Assembly (NCBI GenBank): GCA_052390415.1
Contig: JBQTGY010000125.1
Location: forward strand, 1-16,805
Direction of reading: 5' to 3'
DNA from: JANNWF01 sp052390415
GTDB lineage: Bacteria; Pseudomonadota; Gammaproteobacteria; Xanthomonadales; Xanthomonadaceae
DNA: 16,805 nt
This document shows, one piece after another, positions 1 to 9,400 of this stretch; position 1 is the stretch's first letter; the number at the start of each line of letters is the position of its first letter. The notes below the pieces were generated by a model. That model searched no databases. It was not told the DNA's origin and was given only the letters and a program-made list of their open reading frames with translations. A program made the position numbers and the translations under genes.

Positions 1-1066
1 CCGACATGCACATGGGGCACGCTGTAGTACTGGCGCTGGACATCGACGTGATAGTCGCGTGCCACCTTGCGCGCCAGATAGGTGGCGATCTCGAAGCGCG
101 TCGTCGGCAGCGGCGAGAGCTGCTTGCGCTCCTCGATCAACTGGCTGTGGCGCGTGCCCACGCGCTTCTGAAACGGTGCCGCATTGAGCGCCACCAGCGC
201 CTCGGCCAACCACCCATTGAGCACGTCCAGCGAGGCAAACACGCGGTCGCGCACCGTCGCCAGAATGCGCATCTCGACGACCTTCACCGCGCCCTCGACC
301 GCCGCCTTGTCCTTGGGCTTGCGCACCCGCGCTGGAATGACCACGAGGCCGTAGTGGCGCGCAAAATCGCGGTATACCGCACTCAGGCGAGGCTCGTAGA
401 AATCGGCTCTGGCGATCAGCGCCTTGGGGTTGTCCGGCACCGCAACCCGGCTCACGCCGCCGAAGCATACGAAGGCTCGATGCTGGCCATCGAGCCAGCT
501 GTGCGCCGTCTCGTCGGCATAGGTGTAGGCGAAGATCGCATTCGACCAGCCGAGCGCCGCGGCGAAGATATGTGCCTGCGCGGTGGCATCGCCGTCGCGG
601 TAACGCAGGGTCAATCCGGCGAAGTCGAAGTAGGCTTTCTCGCCCGGCACGTGATCGTGGCGGTAGGCCAGATCACGATCGCCCTGGTAAGCCGCCAACT
701 CGTCGCAGAACACGCTGTAGCCAACGCCGTCGGGCACCGCCTCGCGGTACTCCGACCACAGCAGCCGCCGTGTCACCCCCTTGCGCGCAAGCTCCTGAGC
801 CGCCTTGCCGTAGTCCGGCCGCACACTGGATTTGGCAGTGCCTGCATGCGCCGATCGGCGGTACAACCGCCGCTCAAGCTCCTCGTCCGTCAACGCTGGA
901 TCCGGCGGCCATCCCATGCCCGAAGCCGCGAAGCGCTTGAGCACCCGCTCACCGTACAACGCATCACACCCTGTGCCCGCGCAATCAAACGCTGGCTGAG
1001 TCCATCCTCGAAATGCAGCCGCAGTAGTTCTCGAATCTGTCGCATGAGTAACCTCGATTGAGCCAT
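1..1066 (-). pseudogene. istA: IstA-like transposase of an IS21-family element, frameshifted and partial
   Basis: IstA is a DDE recombinase that cuts and joins the ends of IS21-type elements with the AAA+ helper IstB. From ATG 1066 the first ~39 codons give MAQSRLLMRQIRELLRLHFE and the start of a helix-turn-helix. The frame then breaks near 944-953: the reading ACG GTG AGC GGG should continue as GTG GAG CGG GTG. One base therefore seems to be missing, and without it the original frame stops at 890. In the second frame the protein stays open to position 1, about 317 codons. It shows the integrase core: Asp in AYFDFAG (codon 624-626), Asp in VPDNPKA (432-434) and Glu in KAAVEGAVK (294-296), so the DDE triad is intact. 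It then enters the Mu-type C-terminal segment (QRQYYSVPHVHV). About 355 residues are visible against roughly 400-510 for the family. Programmed frameshifting is not usual at this place in istA, so an inactivating deletion or a sequencing error is more likely. Confidence 0.85.
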
Positions 1067-1120
1067 GGGAAAACCTCGCGAAAACCCGCGAGGATGACCC
1101 ACCCTCAACCGCCCGCCGCA

Positions 1121-1248
1121 CTGGCCTCCCATGACCCGGAATCCAAGCGCTAAACGACTGTCATCACACGGCCCGGAACCCTGGCCTCACATGCCCCGGA
1201 ACAGTGGCCTCACATGGCCAGGAATGCTGGCCTCCCATGGACCGGAAT
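1121..1248. repeat. Five ~22-bp repeats at the IS21-type end (transposase binding sites)
   Basis: Five copies of a unit with the core GGCCTCACATG followed by CCGGAA(T/C) lie at 1121-1142, 1158-1179, 1181-1202, 1204-1225 and 1227-1248. The four outer copies have a strict 23-bp period, while the innermost is set apart by 15 bp. The copy at 1158 is the most diverged (CTGTCATCACACGG...). Multiple terminal repeats of this kind in IS21-family elements are known to bind the transposase and form the synaptic end. The array lies just upstream of the istA start (1066), so it could also carry or overlap the istA promoter. That last point is inference. Confidence 0.75.
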
Positions 1249-1253
1249 ATCCA

Positions 1254-1514
1254 GTCGTCGGGCGCGTTGGCGAACAGTGGATCGGCGAGGAACTGCTGCT
1301 GCCACTCTCATGGTCGACGGAATACGGATTGTGTGATCGTGCACGCGCTGGCGGTGAACGTGGCAGGTTTTGGCCGGTGTTCTTCGTGCACCCAGACAGG
1401 ACCGCCTCCACGAAGGCCGGGGCGGTCATGTGTCAGCGACTGATGCAGCGGTTGGTTCAAGGCTATACGTAGGTCGCGCTTGCGCGAAGGCGGGTGCCTC
1501 GGGAAAGGACCCAT
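1254..1514 (-). pseudogene. Possible remnant of the antitoxin's partner gene, interrupted by a stop and cut by the IS
   Basis: An ATG (1514-1512) overlaps the antitoxin stop codon as TGATG, the usual layout of a toxin-antitoxin operon. The frame runs 68 codons to a TGA at 1308-1310. In the same frame it then continues as EWQQQFLADPLFANAPDDWI, which looks protein-like, up to the presumed IS boundary at 1253. Antitoxins of this family are normally followed by a RES-domain toxin, but I cannot recognise the RES domain (no GGRWN-type motif near the start), so the identity is open. The stretch may simply be non-coding DNA left after rearrangement. No intact gene exists here. Confidence 0.3.
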
Positions 1515-1909
1515 CAGACGAAGTCGCCATGCTCGATGCGGCAGAGTTCATCGTTCACGTCAGCGGCACCGGCGTCGGTGGCCAGCACGACCAATGGAAT
1601 GGCGTCGAGCACTGGGTGATAACGAGTCATCCAATCACGCGCACGATTCAGATCTGCGAAGACACGATTAGCTTCAGCACATAGGCGAGCAATGCGCTGC
1701 AGCCGGTCGCTCTCGTGTGCGGAGAGCGCTCGGCTTTTGCGCCGGGCGACCGCACGGGGATTGATGCCGGCGATGGCGTAGATGCGCGCTTCCTCTATCC
1801 CGAAACGGTCGGCAAGTAGGGCGGGGAGAGAGGCATCAGGTGTCGGGGACTTATGGCGCACGGCAGCAGCAGCTTGGGTCAGGGAGGCATCGACATGAGG
1901 TTGACTCAC
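1514..1909 (-). CDS. Xre/MbcA/ParS-type (DUF2384-like) antitoxin, apparently orphaned
   Basis: The product is a ~131-aa protein related to antitoxins of RES-Xre (MbcT-MbcA, ParT-ParS) systems. These bind and neutralise an NAD-degrading RES toxin and repress their own operon. The C-terminal half shows the family pattern: INPRAVARRK, then LSAHESDRLQRIARL, a Trp in RDWM, LATDAGAADV, and the ending CRIEHGDFV. The last stretch is the conserved toxin-inhibiting tail. I chose the GTG at 1909 because GGACGAAG precedes it and the residues upstream look unlike the family. An ATG at 1990 would give 158 aa with a proline-rich extension. The usual P-L-GG segment after the Trp reads YHPVLDAIPL, somewhat diverged. 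No intact toxin follows. The gene points away from the giant-protein operon, so a protein of this DNA-binding type could act on the shared region 1910-2280; this is inference. Confidence 0.75.
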   Translation of the reverse strand: MSQPHVDASLTQAAAAVRHKSPTPDASLPALLADRFGIEEARIYAIAGINPRAVARRKSRALSAHESDRLQRIARLCAEANRVFADLNRARDWMTRYHPVLDAIPLVVLATDAGAADVNDELCRIEHGDFV

Positions 1910-2113
1910 CTTCGTCCGCTCAATTCTCCCTTTCGGCGCGAGGAGAGGGAAGGGTAGTGAGGGAAGCGCACGGAGACTGCGCGCCTCCATTGGCGAAAGA
2001 GCGTACGAAGGACATCAATAGCCTGCAACTATCGCAAGGGCCAAACACAATCCAAACATTGCATCACCAAGGGGTGCGAACTCTCATCGTCTCGCGACAC
2101 CTTTAATGGGAAG

Positions 2114-2129
2114 AAGCAAAGGTTTGCTT
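2114..2129. promoter_or_regulatory. Perfect 7-2-7 palindrome, candidate operator
   Basis: AAGCAAA-GG-TTTGCTT is a perfect inverted repeat with a two-base centre, lying between the divergent antitoxin and giant-protein genes. A compact palindrome in such a place is typical of a dimeric repressor site. The adjacent DNA-binding type antitoxin is the nearest candidate ligand. The symmetry is seen; the function is inferred. Confidence 0.4.
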
Positions 2130-2171
2130 GGGTGATGCTGATTTGGAAGGCTTATCGAGGGTAGGGCCGTG

Positions 2172-2202
2172 AGGACCAACCCCTCAACCTTCAACTGGTC
2201 CT
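2172..2202. promoter_or_regulatory. Inverted repeat AGGACCA / TGGTCCT upstream of the giant-protein operon
   Basis: Two perfect 7-bp arms (2172-2178 and 2196-2202) are separated by 17 nt, and they lie about 80 bp upstream of the chosen start at 2281. They could be half-sites for a regulator (arm centres 24 bp apart) or a stem-loop in the leader RNA. There is no T-tract, so it is not a standard terminator. Confidence 0.35.
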
Positions 2203-2280
2203 AAAGTCACTCGTCGACTCAGCTGCGCGTTGAGAATGTGTGCGTCGTCCACAGTGAGTCATAAACCATCGGGGGATGTT

Positions 2281-5200
2281 ATGCCGGCCACCTTGCAGCT
2301 TTTCGGTCTTCGCTTCGTCGAGGTTCCTGGCGGCGGCTTCGTGCTGCAACCTGAACCACCGTGGTGGCCTTCTAGTGGCGTGTTCCTCAAGAAGCTCAAC
2401 TCGCCCGGGGCACAGGTTCACATTCAAGTAAGGGGCCTTCGGTGCGTGGTGGGTGGCGTTCGCCTACAACTGGAGGTCGACCAGTTGGTGTTCGAGCGCG
2501 ACCCGAACGTGGCCGACGCCCTGACTCCGACCCGGTCGATCGGTGGCTTCCGACTGGGCGTGCGGCTCGATGACACCGACCCGTTGCCGCGCCATCGCCT
2601 GATGCTCGACGTGGGTCCCTTCCTTCTGCTCAGCAACAACGTCGAGCTCGTGTTCGACTCAGGTGGAGGCAAACCGCGCGATCTCTGGGTCAAACTCCGG
2701 CGGTCGGAACCGCTCGTGCCTTCGACGGACGCATCGCCCCTCGCGCTCGAGTTCTGTGCGGGATCGAAGCTGCGCCTGCATTCGCAGAATGGTGCGATCC
2801 CGCGCTTGCAGTGGGACGACACGCCCTTTCAGGCCCGTCTGTCGTGCGCGAGTTCGGCGCCGCTGCTGTGGAACCGGTCGGAAATCGACATCGCGCTGCC
2901 AGATATCCCTCTCGCTCAAACGCTCGCGTTGGACGAAGACCCCGGCAACGCACGGCGACCGATTCCACTGTATCCGTTCCATGTCGCTCAGGAAGCGGGG
3001 GTGGTCGTCGCTGGGGCCGCGCTCGATGCCGAGCGCATCACGATCACGGTCGAACGCGGACCTGCGTCGCCCCGCGTGAGTGCGTGCTCGGCACAGCCGC
3101 GGAGGCAAGGCGCGTTGCATTGCTTTGGCGCGGCCAGCCCCGCGGCCCCGGGCTACCTGCAGGTGCCTCTCGCTACTGCGATGGATCTTCGATTCCGCGT
3201 CGCCCGCGGAGCCGGCGCGGATCGGGTCGGCAAGGCCATCTTCTTGGCGGACGCGGGAGGGACGGGGCCCGTGCTCGCGCCGATCGTGCTGGGCCCCGGA
3301 TCGGGGGTGCGCACCACGCTTGCTCCCAGTGGCCAGTTGCGCATCGGGTTCGTATCGGTCTCGTCGCCGCCCCTCGACGAAGGCCTGGCACCAAGCGTGT
3401 TGCTAGATGCGAACGTGCCGTACCTCACTGCGCCGTCGGTACGGGTGGATGTCAATCGTCCGGGCGTCGCCATCCAGTCCGCCAGCGGCCAGTCCGTTGC
3501 ACCGCTTTCGATGTTCACGTTCGAGGGTGACACTACGACGGAGCTCGGCTTTTGCACGCCTCTAATCCCGGCGGCCGCGGCTTCGACGCCGGGTGGGTCA
3601 TCGTGGACCGAGTTCGCGGCCGCGGCCAACGCAGTGTTTCAAACGTTGCATAGTGCGAACACCGAAGGCACGCACGAAAGCCGAATCCACATCGCGCCGC
3701 GCCTGCAGGATCCGTCGCCCACATTGCGGGCGCTCTACGCGATGCCAGCGCGTCAAGTGCGCAGTGGAGGACCGACCTTAGGGCCGCACGGCAATGCTTA
3801 CCAGATTGGCCCGTACACGCTTGAGAAGAGTTGGGGCGTCGGGCCAGCGGAGGCCATGCTGATCCGCAGCGAAGACGTCGATATGGGACGCATCCGACTT
3901 CGTGCCAACGGATTCGAGATGGATGACACAGCCCCGCCTGCGCAACGTGTGTGGATCAAGGATATCTCTTACGACGCGCAGGATGGCCTCGAAATGAGCC
4001 AACCCGGCGCGCCGCGCGTACTCGGCGTTCTCAAGCTTGGGCGCAATCAGACCCTTCTCGACATGCTCCGCGACGCCGGTGTTGCTGCCTGGGAGCTTAG
4101 CGATGCGGAGAACCCTGATCGGCTCGAACAGGCGCTCCCGGCCGCCATGCGCAGGGCAGACTGGGTCGGGCTGGTGCTGTTCTCGCAGGCCTTGGATCTT
4201 CGCGAATTCAAGCTGCTCGCCAGCCTGTTGCCGACCGGCCTCAGTGCCGCCGGCCGGCTGAAACTGCGCTACCTCGCGGTCTCTCCAGACAGCGCAGCTC
4301 AACAGCCGAACTTTGTAACCTACGGCGCAGTCGCGTGGGTGAACGAGCTGCCGCAGGAACCGGCGGAACCGGAGTATCGGGACAAGGAAGTCCTGGTTCA
4401 GATGCTGTCGCTGAGGATGCGCTGGGAGGCACGGCGCCTCAGGGACTTCCGGTCGATCACCTGCGTGCGTGTGCGCGGCGTCTTGGGCGTGGCGAAGAAG
4501 CGCGATGGGGAAGATCCGGAGTTGCCTACTCAGATCGAGATTCAGGGGACGATAGACAGGGACACCGGCACGATCACGTTCGTCGCGCAGTTCGACGAGC
4601 CACTGAACTTGCTCGGTCCGGGTGGGCTCGGCCCCCTCAAGTCGCTGAGCGTGTCGAGCGTGACCATCACGCGCTCTGGCAACCGCACCGCGTTCGACGC
4701 TGATGGTGAGATCGAGCTGGGAAATTGGCAGGTCGGCGCGTTTTCGCTAGGCGAGTCCGATCTGCCGCGCCTTCAGTTCCGTGGATTGCGCTTTGGGTAC
4801 AACGGAGATTCCTTGCCGCAAGCCGGCTCCTGGCTCGCGTTCGACTATCCCTCGATGCGCTTCCAGTTCGCGCGGGGATGGTCGCTGTTCGATTTCCGTT
4901 GGGCGCGCGCGCAGCTGGTCTCATTCGGATACGACGCAATGGCAGGGGGCAAGCCGTTCGATTGGAGCGACCTTGTGCTGATGCTGGGCGACCAAGGCGA
5001 CTGGGCGAACAATCTGCGGCGAATGCGGTTCGGCCTCGACCTCGATGTCGGGAAGCTACCGCTGCTCAACTCCAGTGCGTTCGATACGTTACACCTGAAC
5101 TTTGAGCTCGGCTTTCCCATCCTCGACAAGTTCACAATAGAGGTTGATAACCCGCGGCTGGGGCTTCGGGCCATCGGCTTCGATCGGTTAAACCTTGACC

Positions 5201-6474
5201 TGCTGGGCTTCCTGCGAATCACGGCGGAGGGCGCGGAGTTCGAATCAAGGGATGGAACGCTGTGGTTGATGATGGAGGACTGTACCGTCTCTATGCTGGG
5301 CCATACGCTCGTCAAGGGATTCTCATTTGCGTACTACCGCGGTAGACAAGGCTCGGGCTTCGTAGGTGCCTACGCAAGGCCGGGTGCAGCTGGCACGTCG
5401 CTGCTCGAGATCGACTGGATCCTCGTCGGGCGCAACTTGCGTATTGAGCGTGAGCTTGCGGAGAAGCTGATCTCAATCGCGCCGGCGCCTGACGACACGC
5501 TGCACACGCAGCTGATGGAGGCGTATCGGAATGACCAATTGCATGCGTGGGATCAATCCGGCATCGGCGAGTGGATCTTCGCCGCCGGGTTCCGCATTTT
5601 GGGCTCCTTCCTGGACGGCAAATTCCTATTCCAGGACAACGCTTACTACGGGCTAGCGCTCAAGGGCACATTGTTCGAACAGGTATTCGGGCAGAGCCTG
5701 GAACTGTCGGTGCTCTACATACGCGGCGCGCGACCGGAGGAGGACCTGTGCCGCCTTGAATTTCGCGTACCCAGCGTGGAGTGGGGCGCGATTAGTTTCA
5801 ATGGAGGCGTCGTCGCCCTGGAGATTCAGTTCAACGGCGGCTTTCTGCTGGACATGGGCTATCCGTGGCTGGGCAAGCTTGGAGAGCGCCGCTGGGACCG
5901 CGGATTCGGCGCGATGGTATCGGGAATCATGGGGCGGGGCGGGATGATGATCGCCAAGCGCTCGTCCGCTCGGCAGCAGGGAAAGTTGCTGCTCATAGAG
6001 GGCGGCGTGGCTGTCATGGTTGGATTCGGTGCCGCGTTCAATGCCGGCATATTTCGCGTTCATGCCTACGCTGGTGTGTACTTCGTGGCCGAAGGCGCAT
6101 TCCTGTTTCATCAGGCGTCCGACACGAGACTCGATCTCGTTGGCCTGCAAATGACCGGCGCCGTCGGCGTGCAGGTGCGCGCTGTCGGAGAGCTCAACTG
6201 GTGGGTCATTTCCGTAAGGGTCGAGATCCTCATGGGCGCCGAGGCCCGGCTGACGCTGTCGTGGGGCTTGTTGACCAACCACGACCCGGCTTCACCGCAG
6301 CTTCCAGCACCCCCTTCGTCTCCGCCTACCGACCGGGTCACCGTGCAGCTTAACTTCGTGTTGTACGCCCGCGTCAGTGCGCACGCGTGTATTGGAAGCG
6401 GCTTCTTCAAACTTTGTCGCGGTGTTTCGGCGAGCGTCAGCATGCCGTATCGGCACCGGTTGATTCTGGAGTGA
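2281..6474 (+). CDS. Giant beta-rich protein of unknown function (1397 aa)
   Basis: I do not recognise a family with confidence. I chose ATG 2281 because GGGGGA (2271-2276) sits just upstream; in-frame starts at 2230 (TTG) and 2236 (ATG) lack a comparable site. There is no signal peptide and no obvious membrane segment near the N-terminus, so a cytoplasmic or non-classically exported protein is likely. Most of the chain alternates hydrophobic and polar residues, as in long beta-sheet proteins. A more helical stretch (about residues 590-670) contains TLLDMLRDAGVAAWEL and REFKLLASLLP. The last ~220 residues are rich in Gly, Ala and aromatics in short repeating strands (FNAGIFRVHAYAGVYFV; GAVGVQVRAVGELNWWV). 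A proline-rich linker lies at about 1341-1350, and the chain ends in VSASVSMPYRHRLILE. This C-terminal style resembles the large DUF6603-like proteins, but only by eye. It forms an operon with the next gene, whose ribosome site lies in its last codons. Confidence 0.85.
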   Translation: MPATLQLFGLRFVEVPGGGFVLQPEPPWWPSSGVFLKKLNSPGAQVHIQVRGLRCVVGGVRLQLEVDQLVFERDPNVADALTPTRSIGGFRLGVRLDDTDPLPRHRLMLDVGPFLLLSNNVELVFDSGGGKPRDLWVKLRRSEPLVPSTDASPLALEFCAGSKLRLHSQNGAIPRLQWDDTPFQARLSCASSAPLLWNRSEIDIALPDIPLAQTLALDEDPGNARRPIPLYPFHVAQEAGVVVAGAALDAERITITVERGPASPRVSACSAQPRRQGALHCFGAASPAAPGYLQVPLATAMDLRFRVARGAGADRVGKAIFLADAGGTGPVLAPIVLGPGSGVRTTLAPSGQLRIGFVSVSSPPLDEGLAPSVLLDANVPYLTAPSVRVDVNRPGVAIQSASGQSVAPLSMFTFEGDTTTELGFCTPLIPAAAASTPGGSSWTEFAAAANAVFQTLHSANTEGTHESRIHIAPRLQDPSPTLRALYAMPARQVRSGGPTLGPHGNAYQIGPYTLEKSWGVGPAEAMLIRSEDVDMGRIRLRANGFEMDDTAPPAQRVWIKDISYDAQDGLEMSQPGAPRVLGVLKLGRNQTLLDMLRDAGVAAWELSDAENPDRLEQALPAAMRRADWVGLVLFSQALDLREFKLLASLLPTGLSAAGRLKLRYLAVSPDSAAQQPNFVTYGAVAWVNELPQEPAEPEYRDKEVLVQMLSLRMRWEARRLRDFRSITCVRVRGVLGVAKKRDGEDPELPTQIEIQGTIDRDTGTITFVAQFDEPLNLLGPGGLGPLKSLSVSSVTITRSGNRTAFDADGEIELGNWQVGAFSLGESDLPRLQFRGLRFGYNGDSLPQAGSWLAFDYPSMRFQFARGWSLFDFRWARAQLVSFGYDAMAGGKPFDWSDLVLMLGDQGDWANNLRRMRFGLDLDVGKLPLLNSSAFDTLHLNFELGFPILDKFTIEVDNPRLGLRAIGFDRLNLDLLGFLRITAEGAEFESRDGTLWLMMEDCTVSMLGHTLVKGFSFAYYRGRQGSGFVGAYARPGAAGTSLLEIDWILVGRNLRIERELAEKLISIAPAPDDTLHTQLMEAYRNDQLHAWDQSGIGEWIFAAGFRILGSFLDGKFLFQDNAYYGLALKGTLFEQVFGQSLELSVLYIRGARPEEDLCRLEFRVPSVEWGAISFNGGVVALEIQFNGGFLLDMGYPWLGKLGERRWDRGFGAMVSGIMGRGGMMIAKRSSARQQGKLLLIEGGVAVMVGFGAAFNAGIFRVHAYAGVYFVAEGAFLFHQASDTRLDLVGLQMTGAVGVQVRAVGELNWWVISVRVEILMGAEARLTLSWGLLTNHDPASPQLPAPPSSPPTDRVTVQLNFVLYARVSAHACIGSGFFKLCRGVSASVSMPYRHRLILE

Positions 6475-6478
6475 ACGC

Positions 6479-9400
6479 ATGACCACGATCTGGCTGACCG
6501 TAGACTTTTTCTTCGACCGCTGGGACGATCCGGTCTCGCGTCGCCTGTGGCTGACGATCCAGCCGTATGTCGATCTCGCGGACTTCACGACTGTGCCGCT
6601 GCGCACGTGGCTGCAAGACCCGCAGGACTACCGGTATCGCCTGGTCACGCTCGACGAGGGACCGGGTGAACGGGTTGTACCGATCCCTCTGCCGCTAGCC
6701 GAAACCAGTTTCGAAGCCACGCTCTTCGAATCGGAAGATTGTTCCGGTCCGGCCGCCGTGTCGGAAAGGCTGGATCGCAATGGGCGTTGCCTGATTCTGG
6801 ATCCGGCCCGTTTCTTTGAGCTCAATCACGAGCATGACGATCCAACGCTAACGCGCAGGCCTGATCCTCCGGCCCGCACGCTGTACTACAAGTACTTTTG
6901 GGCGGAACTTCAGAGCCAAGCGGAGGCCGAAGCAGTTCCAGATGATCAAGTCATCGGCTGGCTTTCGAAAGCGTTTGAAGTCGGTGGCCGCACGTTCTTC
7001 GACGCGACCTGCTTGGCGGACGTAACGCCCTGGTTCGACGCCAAGTTCGACCCCCTACCGCACGCGCATCTGGCCACCAATCGCCATTGCCTGCTTGGTC
7101 ACATGCTGTCGCTCGGCGACGACATCGTGGGCTTGAGACGCATCCGGTCGTACAGCCTACAACTGGGTACTGCGCATCGCATCGATGTGAATACCGCGGT
7201 CAGCGGAGGCCGCGTCGGCCGCATGTTCGACACCATCGAATTTGATCTGAGTGGGGGCATCGCATCGGACTTCGATTGGAACCCAGCCTTCGCCAAGCGT
7301 GTCGTCGCTGTCCCGGCTCCCGAGCCATTCGCGCCGGTGTATCTCCTAGGCGATGACGCGTACTTGTGGCGACTGCGCCGCGGACTCGACAACCCGGAAG
7401 AGCGTGCGCCTAGTGTGCGTTGGGATGTGTTCCAGCAATTTGCGATGCGCTACGGTTATCTGAGCGACACGGACACGCTGCCGGAGGCGCTTGCTCGCTG
7501 CACGGATATCAAAGTTCGGCCCGAGCTGACCTTTGATGTCGATGTTGACCGCTACCGAGACTTCCACCTCACGGCCGGCGAGACCACTCGGCGCGTGATC
7601 GTCCTAGTGCGCCCGAAATCGCACGAGGCAGCCCGGTTCGAGAGCCTGTGGAAGCGTGCCGACGCGGCGGGGCTTGATCTCGCACTGTATATCGAGGCGG
7701 AGGGCGCGCTGAAGCAGGCACATCCGGCCTGGATCGCGCCGTTTCATTTCCCGTGGGCCCCGGACCGCGAAGTGCTTGCCTGCTTCGAAGTCCCGGCTGG
7801 CAAAACAGATTTTCCTAAGGGCAACGGCCTGCTGCGCGTGCGATTGGACGCGGAATGGGACATGACGCTTGAGGGTTATGATCCTTCGCGTCCTGGCGAG
7901 ATCAAGGAAGACGACCCGTTCGGCCCCCGCTGGGAGTATTGGCACGACGCAGAGGCCTCACCCCTTCCCGACTTCGATGCAGTCAGCCTGGCTCTGCCGC
8001 CCGATGCGCTCGAATGCGTCAAGCAGCTCGTCGTCAACGCCACCGAGCGTGACCGCCGGACCTTCGAGTGGTGCCAGAGTGCGCGGCGACTGGAGGGTGT
8101 GTTCTCGGCAACCCAAACTGTTGAGCACACACACGCAAATTCGCCGATCGAAATGTTCACAGCACAGCAGACCTTCGCCGAGGATCGCCTGAACTTTCAC
8201 TCGCTCGATCTGGTGCAGCACCAGAGCGGACAGGGCACCGTGCCGGCGATTTCCAATCTGCTGAACGCCGATAGCCTCGTCGCGTCTCTTTACCAATCGA
8301 CGTCGCCCGCTGGCGACGATAGGGTGCGCGCGCATTACGTCTTCCACGTGACGCACTCCGCGCCAACGACGGTGCCGTTGTCCAGTGCAGATGCAAGTGT
8401 GGTTCGACGTGCGGAGATGCTCTCGGGATACCGTCACGCCTCCGATGTGATCGGCGCGCGCGCGTTCTTCTGGAGGCTCTATGGCCGGGCTGCAGGGGAT
8501 CGCTCGCTGTCCATTCACCTGGAGCACGTCTACGGCCCGACTTTGCTCGCAACAAACGTGCAGGACGTACCCAGGTGGTTCGACGAGCCCATCGTGACCG
8601 GGCCGGACGTCGCGTGGCGGGAACCCGGTTCGGCATCGGTGCCATTGTGGACGGTCGAACTCGATTCCGAGTCCGAGCAGGCTCGTGCCATCTTCCGACT
8701 GCGCGCACAGTTCCTAAGTGAGGACTGGGTCACGGAAGTGCACGACGCGGCGCGCGCGCGGCGCGCGCGGACGCACGTCGAGGCATGGCGGTCTGTCGCG
8801 GAAATGGCGCACGCCATGACGACTTCAGGCCCAAGCCTACACGTGTTCGTTGAATGCCACCGATTCGACGTGCGCGAGGCCATGGCAAGCGACGTACCGT
8901 CGGTCGCTTCCGGCCTGCAATGCGACGTTCAGTCGCTTGGCGAAGACATCGCGCGCCGCATTGTGCTGGCGATGCGCGAATGGCTTGAGCATGGGCAGGG
9001 CGAAGTCACGTTCGAAGCCATGCTTGAGGATTCATGGTTACAGAATCGACATGCCCTTCGTTTCCGTTTTGACGTGAAGCGCGCTCCAGGCATGGCGCCG
9101 GAACCCTTCTTATATCCCGATCAGAGTCCCTACGATGTGCGCGAGCGTGCTATGCGGCTTGCGCCCGGCGAGACCGGCAAGGATCTGTGCGGACCCGATG
9201 GCATGCGTATGCCTCCTGCCGATCATCCCAAATTGCGCCCACAACTGTGGGAGTGGACAGAGCGGCTGAACGCGGCGGGCAGTTACGTCGCGCCGCACAT
9301 CGACGGCGAGCGCGCGGGCCGGGTTGACTTGGGCGCGCTGCTTGGATCCGGCGATCCAAGCAAGCGCGCGCAGTGGCAGTCGCCGGCGGCAACGGAGGCC

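Larger units (their letters stand above)
1..1253 (-). mobile_element. IS21-family insertion sequence, truncated by the left window edge
   Basis: The element is recognised from its IstA-type transposase on the minus strand and from an array of ~22-bp repeats between the transposase start and the outer end, which is typical of IS21-family ends. The outer boundary is placed at about 1253, where the last repeat (ending 1248) is followed by TCCA. Read inward this gives TGGATATTCCGG, and IS21-family ends normally begin with TG. The remaining third of istA, istB and the other end lie to the left of the window, so no target duplication can be checked. Outside the boundary the sequence has a different, possibly interrupted, reading frame. 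The exact boundary is uncertain by several bases. Confidence 0.75.
1910..2280. other. Intergenic region between divergent genes
   Basis: This ~370-bp stretch separates the minus-strand antitoxin from the plus-strand giant-protein operon. I see no convincing gene in it. It holds two perfect dyads, listed separately. Promoters for both directions should be here, but no clear -35/-10 pair stands out. Confidence 0.6.

Noticed and set aside
6..1061. Long plus-strand open frame (351 codons) across the IS
   Set aside because: It is the opposite-strand shadow of the istA gene, whose DDE motifs and family pattern are clear on the minus strand.
1121..1248. Repeat array as a CRISPR
   Set aside because: The 22-bp units are nearly contiguous with 1-bp gaps, so there are no spacers, and they sit at an IS21-type end.
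5653..6282. 209-codon minus-strand open frame inside the 1397-aa gene
   Set aside because: It has no ribosome site, its composition is like a shadow frame in GC-rich DNA, and it lies wholly within a well-supported gene.
8747..8770. Alternating GC run that could form Z-DNA
   Set aside because: It encodes an Ala/Arg-rich helix (ARARRAR) in the 1648-aa protein, and codon bias in GC-rich DNA explains it.
9150..9200. P-loop-like APGETGKD in the 1648-aa protein
   Set aside because: The Walker A spacing GxxxxGK(S/T) is not met, Asp follows the Lys, and no Walker B is seen at a fitting distance.
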